Source of the DNA: CAMDBL01 sp964498125
GTDB taxonomy: Bacteria > Pseudomonadota > Alphaproteobacteria > Rhizobiales > Hyphomicrobiaceae
Direction: 5' to 3'
Assembly (NCBI GenBank): GCA_964498125.1
Contig: CAZCGE010000114.1
Location: forward strand, 1 to 9,492
DNA length: 9,492 nt
In this document: positions 1-6,821 of the stretch, piece by piece
Position numbering within the stretch: the stretch's first letter is position 1
Layout: each line of letters begins with the position of its first letter
The notes under the pieces: model-generated
Told to the model about the DNA's origin: nothing
What the model saw: only the letters and a program-made list of their open reading frames with translations
Database searches by the model: none
Program-made: the position numbers and the translations under genes

Positions 1-312
1 TTCGAGCGCGGCGATGTCGTTCTTGGCGCTCGTCATGAGGTGCATGGCGAGGAACCACTTGGTCAGTGGCGTGCGCGATTTATGGAAGATGGTCCCGGCA
101 CGGACCGACGTCTGCAGGCGACAGGCCGTGCACTGGAAGAGACGCTTCGGCTCGCAAAAACTATGCTTGGTCCCCGAGCACTTCGGGCATACGAAACCAT
201 CCGGCCAACGCATCGCCACGAGCGCTGCGTGACACTGAGGCTCCGTGCCGTAGTGCCGGTTGAACTCGGCCAAGCTCAGCCCCTTCTGGAACTGCACCGC
301 GTTGCGTGCCAT
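1..312 (-). CDS. IS1595-family transposase, N-terminal part (runs off left edge)
   Basis: The minus strand reads an open frame of 104 codons from an ATG at 312 to the window edge, with no stop. It starts MARNAVQFQKGLSLAEF and contains a zinc ribbon: CPKC (about residues 47-50) followed by CTAC about 17 residues later. Then comes the segment TSVRAGTIFHKSRTPLTKWF, typical of IS1595-type (ISXO2-like) transposases, which combine an N-terminal zinc-binding region with a C-terminal DDE/DDN-type nuclease. The catalytic domain would lie outside the window, so I cannot say whether the gene is intact. It transcribes away from the TerC island and is a flanking mobile element. Family assignment is from motif recognition only. 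Confidence 0.85.
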   Translation of the reverse strand, partial: MARNAVQFQKGLSLAEFNRHYGTEPQCHAALVAMRWPDGFVCPKCSGTKHSFCEPKRLFQCTACRLQTSVRAGTIFHKSRTPLTKWFLAMHLMTSAKNDIAALE

Positions 313-380
313 CCCCGCCTCCCCAAACCATCGATCGGAACAGCGGTATCAGCGGTTCGTGGCGGAATAGCGGACACACC
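1..380 (-). mobile_element. IS1595-type insertion sequence, promoter-side end (partial)
   Basis: The transposase start at 312 is preceded on its strand by about 70 bases that probably form the element's terminal region. On the plus strand this stretch carries four GCGG motifs at 343, 352, 362 and 370, spaced 8-10 bases, and then GCGGACACACC ending at 380. Read on the minus strand the end would begin GGTGTGTCCGC. The other terminus lies outside the window, so the inverted repeat and target duplication cannot be checked and the boundary near 380 is a guess. Confidence 0.5.
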
Positions 381-1015
381 GGGGTAATCAGGAAACCGAT
401 TGCTTCGTTGGTCAGTTCCGATCGTCTGCCGCTGGCAATCGGCGCCGTGGCAGGCACGATGCTTGTACTCAAGCGGAATGATCGCAGTGCCGTGGCCTCT
501 GCGCTTGCCAATCAGCGCCTCGCCCCGATCGAAGTTTCCGATTGCACCACGCCACCATTCCAATTGGCACCAAAGCCTCGACTACCCCAACTATGTACGC
601 AAGCACGGCAGCACAACACGTAGCAACTATCGGGAGGAGCGACAGGTGCGAGGCACTAGGCGAACTAGGCTGAGCACGGTCTGTTGGGAGGCGGCGCCTA
701 GCGGTGGCGGATCGGCGTGGCTGGACGTTGGCACAGTTCCACCAACGTACCTTGTGGTGCCGTGCGCCAGCTTGAGTTCCCTGCTCATCTCGGCAGCGGC
801 TATCGAGCGACGCATTCGAGGCTTACGGCCGCGTGAGTCACGCCAGCGGTCTCGTCTCATCTTCATCAGCGAAGCCATGCGAGACGAGATGAGGCGGATG
901 GAGGGATTGCTGAGCACCTTGTTTGCGCCGCCGACTAACTCGGTGCAGCGGACGCCGCGGTGTCGACCGCAATAATCCGTATGCGCCCAAGGCTAGGAAA
1001 AAGGGAGAACTTGTC
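381..1015. other. Region without a convincing gene
   Basis: Open frames exist here on both strands (for example minus 627-917 and plus 400-975), but their translations are arginine- and serine-rich, carry no recognisable motif, overlap one another and lack good ribosome sites. The visible structure is a 9-bp inverted repeat, TCTCGTCTC (850-858) with GAGACGAGA (881-889). An inner CTTC/GAAG pair (861-864 and 871-874) would make a two-part hairpin. The 3' end of the region must contain the promoter or leader of the gene starting at 1016, but I cannot assign -35 and -10 boxes with confidence. Confidence 0.5.
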
Positions 1016-1246
1016 ATGATTGCTTCAAGCGAAGATCGAGGAGTGTCCCGACGCCGCGATGTTTCGACCGGGCCGCAAACGGTTCACGCCTCTGTGCACG
1101 GTCATGCGCAAGCGGTGATCATTGTCGGCGAATGCGCTCCGCCATGCAGTGGCGAATTAATCCGTCGGGCGGCGCAATCTACGCAAATTCTCGCCGGCGC
1201 TCTATGCCCTGAGACACTGGAAGTGGGAGGACAAAATGTTCGCTAA
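1016..1246 (+). CDS. Small HGHAQA-motif protein 1 (unknown function)
   Basis: This 76-aa protein starts at an ATG preceded by an AAGGGAG ribosome site about nine bases upstream. An upstream in-frame start at 923 lacks such a site. The N-terminal 20 residues are charged and arginine-rich. The core (about residues 23-38) reads VHASVHGHAQAVIIVG: a His-Gly-His-Ala-Gln-Ala motif followed by a short hydrophobic beta-like stretch. A Cys pair follows (ECAPPC, 40-44), with another Cys at 64. A second small protein at 7020 repeats the HGHAQA core. The stop overlaps the start of the next membrane gene by 11 bases, which implies translational coupling with the terC arm. His and Cys spacing would suit metal binding, but that is inference. 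I recognise no known family. Confidence 0.7.
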   Translation: MIASSEDRGVSRRRDVSTGPQTVHASVHGHAQAVIIVGECAPPCSGELIRRAAQSTQILAGALCPETLEVGGQNVR

Positions 1247-1574
1247 TCGCGCTCATCATCTGAATACGCTCAGAGGTTCCTCGACCAGCGCGGATGCCGG
1301 CGGGTCATTGCCAATCACCGCGTGGGTGCTGGCTCTCGTCACGGTGATGGCACTGCTGCTTCCAGATCCACTCGTCGTGATGCTGCTCAGCACCGTTCTC
1401 GTTCTGGCCGGATTCTTGGCTGCCGGCTACGTCGCGCTGAAGCACCGAAATTCGGCTGCGCCCCTGGCTGATCGGATGCTCCTGCCAGGGCTCATCGTGT
1501 TCTTTGGGTTCGCGGCATCAATTTTGGGCGATCCCGACGCGGCAGTGATGAGCTTGCAGCAGCACTTGCGCTGA
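1236..1574 (+). CDS. Small three-helix inner-membrane protein (unknown function)
   Basis: This 112-aa protein starts within the 3' end of the preceding gene, after a GTGGGAGG ribosome site. The N-terminal 25 residues are polar (FANRAHHLNTLRGSS). Three hydrophobic segments follow, at about 26-43, 46-67 and 82-98. Segments one and two are joined by a tight LLPDP turn, and a basic loop (LKHRNS) sits before the third. There is no signal-peptidase-like cleavage pattern and no enzymatic motif. Its overlap with the HGHAQA gene and its position 92 bases before a terC gene suggest it belongs to the same transcription unit and may be a membrane partner of the TerC transporter. I do not recognise the family. 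Confidence 0.75.
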   Translation: MFANRAHHLNTLRGSSTSADAGGSLPITAWVLALVTVMALLLPDPLVVMLLSTVLVLAGFLAAGYVALKHRNSAAPLADRMLLPGLIVFFGFAASILGDPDAAVMSLQQHLR

Positions 1575-1585
1575 CGAGAAATTGG

Positions 1586-1632
1586 CTTGCGACCGGCAAG
1601 ATTGCGACGCGGCTGGCGCCAACGCCAGCCGC
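1586..1632 (+). promoter_or_regulatory. Tandem hairpins in the leader of the first terC gene
   Basis: Two stem-loops lie in the 92-base gap before the first terC gene. The first pairs CTTGC (1586-1590) with GCAAG (1596-1600). The second is a perfect 10-bp stem, GCGGCTGGCG (1609-1618) with CGCCAGCCGC (1623-1632), closing a CCAA loop. No T-run follows, so it is not a classic intrinsic terminator. It could be a leader structure, a processing or stability element, or a protein-binding palindrome. I looked for the conserved strings of the yybP-ykoY manganese riboswitch, often found before terC genes, and did not find them. Confidence 0.5.
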
Positions 1633-1666
1633 AGGCGTGTGAAATCTGGATCTCCTGGAGAACGCG

Positions 1667-2377
1667 ATGTTCGAGGCCGTCTTTGCTTGGTTCGGCCTCA
1701 ACTGGGTGGCGCTCGCCAATGTCATCATGATCGATGTCGTTCTGGCCGGTGACAACGCCATCGTCGTCGGCCTAGCCGCGTCGCAGGTTGCGCCGCACCT
1801 TCGCGCGCGGGTCATTTTCTGGGGGATCGCAGGCGCCGTCGTACTTCGAATCCTGTTCGCCGCAATGACGACGCAACTGCTGCAGATTGTCGGGCTCACG
1901 CTCGCCGGCGGCCTGCTCTTGGTGTGGGTGTGCTGGAAGATGTACCGTCAGATCCGCGAGCACGCCGCGAGCCCACAGCCGCATTCGCTTGGGGCCGCCG
2001 TCTCAACTGGCGCGGGCACACAGGTGCGGGAGATGAGCTTCTGGGCTGCGATGTGGCAGATTATCGTAGCAGACGTTTCGATGTCGCTTGACAATGTGTT
2101 GGCTGTCGCGGGAGCCGCCAAGGACTCACCGCTCGTGCTCGTGATAGGCTTGGTCGTCGCGATCGTCTTGATGGCCGTCGCCTCTCACTACATCGCTGGT
2201 CTTCTCGTCCGCTTTCCTTCGATCACCTGGATCGGTCTCGCCATCATTCTGTATGTCGCACTCGACATGATCAGGGCTGGCTCCAACGAAGTTGGCTGCA
2301 AGATCTACGAAGTCGGTTGCGAGGTCGGTTTTGTGCAGTGGGCCACGCACGCGCTATCTGCTCGGCTATTTCCTTAG
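1667..2377 (+). CDS. TerC-family integral membrane protein, YjbE type
   Basis: This 236-aa polytopic inner-membrane protein starts at an ATG after a CTGGAG ribosome site. It shows the TerC duplication: two related halves, each with an acidic membrane motif, DVVLAGDN at residues 23-30 and DVSMSLDN at 136-143. These intramembrane Asp and Asn residues are the presumed metal-coordinating site. The halves are linked by a hydrophilic loop at about 95-122. The pattern LAGDNAIVVGLAA matches the YjbE branch of the superfamily. TerC proteins export Mn2+ or other divalent cations and support metalation of exported enzymes, so Mn2+ efflux is a family-level inference. The C-terminus is unusual, with a near-tandem EVGCKIY/EVGCEVG stretch (208-221). 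A hairpin terminator follows. Confidence 0.92.
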   Translation: MFEAVFAWFGLNWVALANVIMIDVVLAGDNAIVVGLAASQVAPHLRARVIFWGIAGAVVLRILFAAMTTQLLQIVGLTLAGGLLLVWVCWKMYRQIREHAASPQPHSLGAAVSTGAGTQVREMSFWAAMWQIIVADVSMSLDNVLAVAGAAKDSPLVLVIGLVVAIVLMAVASHYIAGLLVRFPSITWIGLAIILYVALDMIRAGSNEVGCKIYEVGCEVGFVQWATHALSARLFP

Positions 2378-2413
2378 CGACCGAGATCGAACCGACATAT
2401 ACCGGTCTGGGAC

Positions 2414-2450
2414 AAAGTGCAGGGCGGCCCTCGCGGTGCCCTGCACTTTT
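2414..2450 (+). terminator. Probable intrinsic terminator between the two terC genes
   Basis: AAAGTGCAGGGC (2414-2425) pairs perfectly over 12 bp with GCCCTGCACTTT (2438-2449) across a 12-base loop, and a run of four T ends the stem. The GC-rich stem core and terminal T-tract fit a Rho-independent terminator or attenuator following the YjbE-type gene. The T-tract is short, so some read-through into the second terC gene, 43 bases further on, is likely. Confidence 0.65.
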
Positions 2451-2492
2451 CCGGCTCAAGCCCCGGACAATCCTGCGAGGTAGAATACTGAA

Positions 2493-3239
2493 ATGGACGC
2501 GCTGCTGACACTTGCCGCCGATCCTACAGCTTGGGTGGCGCTGCTGACCCTGATCGCGATGGAGGTCGTGCTCGGCATCGACAACCTGATCTTCATCTCG
2601 ATCCTGACCAACAAGTTGCCGGAGGGCCAGCGTGAGCAGGCGCGCCGGATCGGAATCGGACTCGCTCTGATCTTCCGCATCGTTCTGCTTGGCACTATCG
2701 CGATCATCGTGAAGTTGACCGCGCCGTTGTTCACTTTGCTGGGCCACAGCTTCTCCTGGCGCGATCTTATCCTGATCGCCGGCGGTCTGTTCCTGGTCTG
2801 GAAGGCGACCAAGGAGATCCATCACCGTGTCGATCCCGATCCCAATCCCGACCTGTTCGACAGCCGCGACGCAAGTCTGGGGTTCGCGGCTGCGTTGGGC
2901 CAGATCGTGTTGCTCGACTTGGTGTTCTCGATCGATAGCATCATCACCGCCGTTGGCATGACCCCGCACGTGCCGATCATGGTGATCGCGGTACTCGTTG
3001 CGGTGATTGTCATGTTGGTGGCAGCAACGCCGCTGGCCAACTTCATCAACGACAACCCGACAATTGTGATGCTGGCTCTAGGCTTCCTGCTGATGATCGG
3101 TACGGTGCTGATCGCGGAGGGTTTCGGCGCACACGTACCGAAGGGATACATCTACGCGGCAATGGCGTTCTCTGCGTTGGTCGAGGGGCTCAACATGCTC
3201 GATCGGCGTGGGCGTAATACCAGCCCGCAGAAAGAATGA
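2493..3239 (+). CDS. TerC-family integral membrane protein with IS-altered C-terminus
   Basis: This 248-aa multi-pass membrane protein starts at an ATG after a GAGGTAG ribosome site. The two TerC signature motifs are EVVLGIDN (residues 24-31) and DLVFSIDS (142-149). A hydrophilic, acidic linker (VDPDPNPDLFDSRD, 113-126) joins the halves. It resembles the YgdQ/YoaE core type without CBS or CorC domains. Presumed role is divalent metal (Mn2+) export; substrate is inferred from the family. An IS630 element begins at 3218, after codon 241, so the last residues NTSPQKE and the stop are encoded by the element's left inverted repeat. The reconstructed original tail continues R-K-K-G-Q-Q-T-N-D-K-R-E-G and stops at 4459, giving 253 aa. 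All membrane segments are kept, so the protein is probably functional. Confidence 0.9.
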   Translation: MDALLTLAADPTAWVALLTLIAMEVVLGIDNLIFISILTNKLPEGQREQARRIGIGLALIFRIVLLGTIAIIVKLTAPLFTLLGHSFSWRDLILIAGGLFLVWKATKEIHHRVDPDPNPDLFDSRDASLGFAAALGQIVLLDLVFSIDSIITAVGMTPHVPIMVIAVLVAVIVMLVAATPLANFINDNPTIVMLALGFLLMIGTVLIAEGFGAHVPKGYIYAAMAFSALVEGLNMLDRRGRNTSPQKE

Positions 3240-4419
3240 CTCGGGGATCTTCTGCGGCGTTTTGAATTGGCGGGGGCCGATTCCACCGGAGATGCCGCTG
3301 TGGTGGCGTCCGCCTGTGATCCGACTGATTCGGGGAGGCGGGGATGGTGGCGGTTCCACTCAAAGAGGGAATGAGTGCGCGGGACTTCCGCGCCGCTGCG
3401 GCGGCATGTGACGATGCCAACCAGGCACGACGGCTGTTGGCGCTGGCCGCCATCAGTGACGGGATGAGCCGGGCGGTCGCGGCGCGGCTCGGCGGCATGG
3501 ATCGCCAGACGCTGCGCGATTGGGTACACGCTTTCAACGATGGCGGCGTCGACGGTCTTGTCAACGAGACCTCGCCGGGCCGTCCGTGCAAGCTCTCGGC
3601 GGAGCAGAAGGCCGAGATCAAGGCGCTCGTGGAGAAGGGTCCGGATTTCGATAAGGATGGCATCGTCCGCTGGCGTTGCATCGATCTGGCCCGCATCGCC
3701 AGGGATCGGTTCGGCGTCGCTGTCGACGAGGATACCATCGGGCGGCTGTTGCGCCAGCTTGGCTTCTCCCACATCAGCGTCCGGCCGAAGCATCCCGAGC
3801 AGAAGGACGGCGCGATCGAGACTTTTAAAAAAACTTCCTGGAAAAGCTCGCGGAAACGCTGAAGGATATTCCGCTCGGGGTTCCGATCGAGATCTGGTTC
3901 CAGGACGAGATGCGGATCGGCCAGAAGAATGGCTGCGTGCGGCAATGGGCAGAACGCGGCACGCGTCCCCGCCAGCCCGTCGATCAGCGCTACGAAAGCA
4001 CCTACGTGTTCGGTGCCGTGTGCCCGGCGCGCGATACTGGCGTGGCCCTCATCCTGCCCCATGCCGACACCTGGGCCATGCAGCAGCATATCGATGCGAC
4101 CGCACGGCACGTCGCGCCGGGGAGTCATGGCGTCATGCTGCTCGACAACGCCGGCTGGCACCGCACGAAAAAGCTCAGGTGGCCCACCAACCTGGCGCCG
4201 CTCTTCATCCCGCCAGGCTGCCCTGAGCTCAACGCCCACGAGAACATCTGGCAGTACCTGCGTCAGACCTATCTGTCCAACCGCGTGTTCGCGACCTACA
4301 ACGACATCGTCGATGCCGCATCCGATGCCTGGAACAAGCTACTCGCCGAGACCGGTCGGATCGCCTCCATCGCGACCCGAAGCTGGGCAATCAGCGGTCA
4401 ATGATTGTGCGGGTTGGTA
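3218..4419 (+). mobile_element. IS630-family insertion sequence, complete
   Basis: The ends are imperfect inverted repeats. Left 3218-3240 starts TACCAGCCCGCA and the complement of 4397-4419 starts TACCAACCCGCA; 18 of 23 positions are identical. The element is flanked by TAA at 3215-3217 and 4420-4422. IS630 elements duplicate a TA target, so either the duplication is TA and the third base matches by chance, or the end assignment is one base off. Excising the element plus one flanking copy rejoins the interrupted terC gene in frame. About 1202 bp long, it holds one transposase in two frames. Both the new terC stop and the transposase stop lie inside the terminal repeats. Confidence 0.85.
3344..4404 (+). 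CDS. IS630-family transposase in two frames (-1 shift at an A7 run)
   Basis: The first frame, 3344-3862, starts at an ATG after GGGGAGGCGGGG. It encodes the helix-turn-helix region (DRQTLRDWVHAFNDGGVDGL) and a second winged-helix-like part (DEDTIGRLLRQLGFSHISV). It leaves frame after TTTTAAAAAAAC (3823-3834). The second frame continues as KNFLEKLAETLKD and ends at 4404. It contains the DDE catalytic residues: Asp in IWFQDEMR, Asp in LLDNAGWHRT, and Glu in PELNAHENIW. A -1 shift on the A-run yields about 353 aa, the usual family length. It could be programmed slippage, known in some IS630 members, or a one-base deletion from an A8 run. Which of these is not decidable from one copy. Confidence 0.88.
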
Positions 4420-4462
4420 TAAGAAGGGCCAGCAGACGAATGACAAGCGTGAAGGATGATCG

Positions 4463-4798
4463 TCACCCCTCGAGGCCGCCAAGGCGGAAATGGGAGCCAT
4501 TGGGTTCATCGCATGACAAAGCTACCCGTGCCTCACAGCGACCGAGCGAGGATAGTCCCCGCTCGGACAGCTCGATCTGCAGGTGGCTGAGGTCTTGGGA
4601 CCGAAGTGCCAGATAGTGAGCAAGGTTTTCCGCAGCCGGTGCAAAGCTCGCACGCTCGATCGTCGGCGCCCACTTGCTGATGCGGTGCTTCGCATCGCCG
4701 CGCACGCGTTCGCCCAGCCGCCGCAGCTCCCCTAGGAGTACGGCATCTTCGTCGATTGCCCTGTCGCTGGTCTGACTATTCAGATTGCGTGTCATCAT
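4463..4798 (-). pseudogene. Pyruvate-kinase-like N-terminal fragment
   Basis: A 111-aa open frame. Residues about 18-92 (LLGELRRLGERVR ... IERASFAPAAENLAHYLALR ... LQIELSERGLSSLGRCEARV) resemble the helical N-terminal extension of an atypical pyruvate kinase found in alphaproteobacteria, where GLSSLGRxEARV is followed by a TLD-type segment and the catalytic barrel. Here similarity ends after RV. The last 19 residues look unrelated and stop at 4463, three bases from the reconstructed end of the opposing terC gene, so an older deletion probably removed the kinase body. The start overlaps the terC (alx-like) stop as ATGA, with a second ATG directly after, indicating translational coupling. Alternatively it is a free-standing small protein. 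Family call is from memory of sequence pattern. Confidence 0.6.
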
Positions 4799-5895
4799 GT
4801 CACCGACTTGTCGACAGAGGGCGTGGCGGCTTCGCTTCTTGTTTTGTACAGGGAGTACAGTATGCCGCCGGCGAGGAGGGTGAACGTCACCCCCAGGCTG
4901 ACCTCAGGCGGAATCTTGCCGATGATCTGCTGCGCGAAGATCTTTGCACCGACATAGATGAGGACGAGAGACAGCGCATACTTGAGGTAGCGGAAGCGGT
5001 GCACCATGGCCGAAAGCACGAAGTAGAGCGCGCGCAGTCCAAGGATCGCGAAGATGTTCGAGGTGTAGACGATGAACGGATCCTGGGTGATCGCGAAGAT
5101 GGCCGGCACCGAGTCCACGGCAAAAATCAAATCGGCGAACTCGATCATGATCAGCGCGACGAACAGTGGCGTCGCATATCGAACCGCTTTGCCGGTCGCC
5201 GGGTCCGCCTTGTAGATGAAGAAGCTCTGCCCGGCGAACTCGTTGGTGATGTTCATCCGCTTGCGCAGGAACCGCAGAACTATGTTGTTCTCCATGTCCG
5301 GCTTGTGATCGACCATCAGGAACATCTTGATGCCCGTGATGATCAGGAACGCCGAGAAAACGTAGAGTATCCAAGCGAATTGGTGCACCAGCGCGGCGCC
5401 AAGGCCGATCATGATGGCGCGCAGAATGATCACGCCGAGTATGCCATAGAACAGTACCCGATGCTGGTATTGGGCCGGTATGGCGAAGTACGTGAAGATC
5501 ATCGACATGACGAAGACGTTATCGAAGGCTAGCGTCTGCTCGACGACCCAACCTGTGAGATAGAACTCCCACGCCGTCCACGCCCGTGCCGTCGGGGTTG
5601 CGGCATTGGCGATGTCATCATCGAGTGAGGCTGCGAAGCCGTTGTAGTAGAGCCACCACACCACTGCCGAGAATGCGAAGCCGAGGGCCATGCACGAGCC
5701 GGCCAAGATCATGCTTTCGCGCATCGAGGGCACGTGCGCCTCGCGGTGAAACAGTCCGAGGTCGATCACCAGGATGATGATGACCGAGGCTAGGAACGCC
5801 AACCACACCCAGATCGGCATACCGAGCCACAATGCTGCGAGAGTTTCCATGAGCGAGAATCCAGGTTGATAATTCGGCGAAAGGTGGTCCAGCAC
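4795..5895 (-). CDS. alx: Alx-type TerC-family membrane protein
   Basis: A 366-codon frame from a GTG at 5895. The ATG at 5850 (residue 16, METLAALW) is a good alternative giving 351 aa; the GTG has its AAGGA only one base away, too close for a normal ribosome site. The protein has eight or nine hydrophobic segments. TerC motifs are EQTLAFDNVFVM (119-130) and FADLIFAVDSVPAIFAIT (253-270). The cytoplasmic-looking loop FLRKRMNITNEFAGQSFF (209-226) and the total length are characteristic of the Alx/YgjT branch. E. coli Alx exports Mn2+ and is induced at alkaline pH through a riboswitch; no such riboswitch is visible here. The gene lies five bases after the OxyR-like regulator and overlaps the kinase-like fragment, forming a three-gene operon. 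Confidence 0.93.
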   Translation of the reverse strand: MLDHLSPNYQPGFSLMETLAALWLGMPIWVWLAFLASVIIILVIDLGLFHREAHVPSMRESMILAGSCMALGFAFSAVVWWLYYNGFAASLDDDIANAATPTARAWTAWEFYLTGWVVEQTLAFDNVFVMSMIFTYFAIPAQYQHRVLFYGILGVIILRAIMIGLGAALVHQFAWILYVFSAFLIITGIKMFLMVDHKPDMENNIVLRFLRKRMNITNEFAGQSFFIYKADPATGKAVRYATPLFVALIMIEFADLIFAVDSVPAIFAITQDPFIVYTSNIFAILGLRALYFVLSAMVHRFRYLKYALSLVLIYVGAKIFAQQIIGKIPPEVSLGVTFTLLAGGILYSLYKTRSEAATPSVDKSVT

Positions 5896-5900
5896 ATCCT

Positions 5901-6821
5901 TCAGACTGTCTTTGTAAGGTCCGCCAACTCACTCTCGACCGCTTGGCTGAAAAAGCCGGCGATCTGCTCGTAACTCGCTTGCAGCGGGCTCGACTTGCGC
6001 CACACGATGCCGACATGGCGATAGATCGCGCGGCCGTGCAACTCGAGCACCTTGAGGTTCGGATCGGAAAGGATTTCGCGCCGCACGTAGAGACCCGGCA
6101 GGAAGGTGATACCGAGGCCCATCACGACCATCTCTCTCAACGTGTCGAGACTTGTTCCTTCAAACTCGTAGCGCAAGCGTGCGCCGAATTCCTCGCACAG
6201 CGCGACCACGACGTGATGCAGTTGGTGGCCGGGCCCCAGTGCAAGCACGTCCTGGTCGCTCAGGTCCGAGGGCTGCACCGAGACGCGGTTCGCCAGCGGA
6301 TGATCGGCACCGACGACCAGGTATAGCGGCTCGCGGAACAGCGCGTGGCTGACCAACTCCGCTTCAGGCACTGGCAGCAGCGTGATCACGATGTCGAGGC
6401 TGCCCTCCTCCAAAGCACGCGGCAGAGCGTCTGGCAGCTCCTCACGAATGTAGAGCTTCAGGTTCGGGAATGACTTGTGCAACCGTGGCAGCACCATCGG
6501 CAGCAGGTAGGGACCGATGGTCGGCGGCAGCCCCAGTCGCAGCACGCCGGAAAGGTCCTTGCCGCCACTCGCGGCTAGCTGGTGGATCTGATTGATGTCC
6601 CGCAGAGTCCGCCGGGCTACGGCAACGACCTGCGCGCCAATCGGCGTCATCATGACCCGCGATGTGCCGCGCTCGACCAGTTGTACGCCGAGCCGCTCCT
6701 CCAAGGCCTTCAGCTGCCCGCTGAGCGTCGGCTGGGTCGTATTTGTTCGCTCTGCCGCACGCCTGAAGTTCAGCGTGTCGGCAATCGCAACGAGATATTC
6801 CAGCTGCCTGATACTAGGCAC
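5901..6821 (-). CDS. OxyR-like LysR-family regulator without peroxidatic Cys
   Basis: This 306-aa protein starts at GTG (6821) after a strong GGAGG site with six-base spacing. The N-terminal winged HTH spans residues 1-60 (LEYLVAIADTLNFRRAAE ... TQPTLSGQLKALEERLG). The LysR effector domain follows from about 90. The C-terminal half tracks OxyR closely (EGTSLDTLREMVVMGLGITFLP; SPLQASYEQIA). In E. coli OxyR the redox cysteines are Cys199 (GHC) and Cys208. Here the aligned GHQLHHVVVALC has Gln200 in place of the first and keeps Cys209 for the second, so intramolecular disulfide sensing is not possible. It heads the alx operon and is divergent from the second HGHAQA gene, so it likely controls both. 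Ligand unknown; metal status or another oxidant is possible. Confidence 0.88.
   Translation of the reverse strand: MPSIRQLEYLVAIADTLNFRRAAERTNTTQPTLSGQLKALEERLGVQLVERGTSRVMMTPIGAQVVAVARRTLRDINQIHQLAASGGKDLSGVLRLGLPPTIGPYLLPMVLPRLHKSFPNLKLYIREELPDALPRALEEGSLDIVITLLPVPEAELVSHALFREPLYLVVGADHPLANRVSVQPSDLSDQDVLALGPGHQLHHVVVALCEEFGARLRYEFEGTSLDTLREMVVMGLGITFLPGLYVRREILSDPNLKVLELHGRAIYRHVGIVWRKSSPLQASYEQIAGFFSQAVESELADLTKTV

Noticed and set aside
627..917. Minus-strand 96-codon frame in the left gene-free region
   Set aside because: No motif, no ribosome site, and very Arg/Ser-rich composition; it overlaps an equally unconvincing plus frame.
1575..2492. Possible yybP-ykoY manganese riboswitch before terC genes
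   Set aside because: The conserved GGGGAGUAG-type and CGUCA/CCGGC-type segments are not visible by eye; only simple hairpins are present.
3190..4239. Long minus-strand open frame (349 codons) across the IS630 element
   Set aside because: It is antisense to the clearly recognisable transposase, has low-complexity Arg/Ser/Pro composition and no family motif.
4756..5532. Plus-strand open frame of 258 codons, rich in Asp, Glu, His and Arg
   Set aside because: It is the exact antisense of the Alx-type TerC gene, whose membrane helices produce such charged mirror translations.
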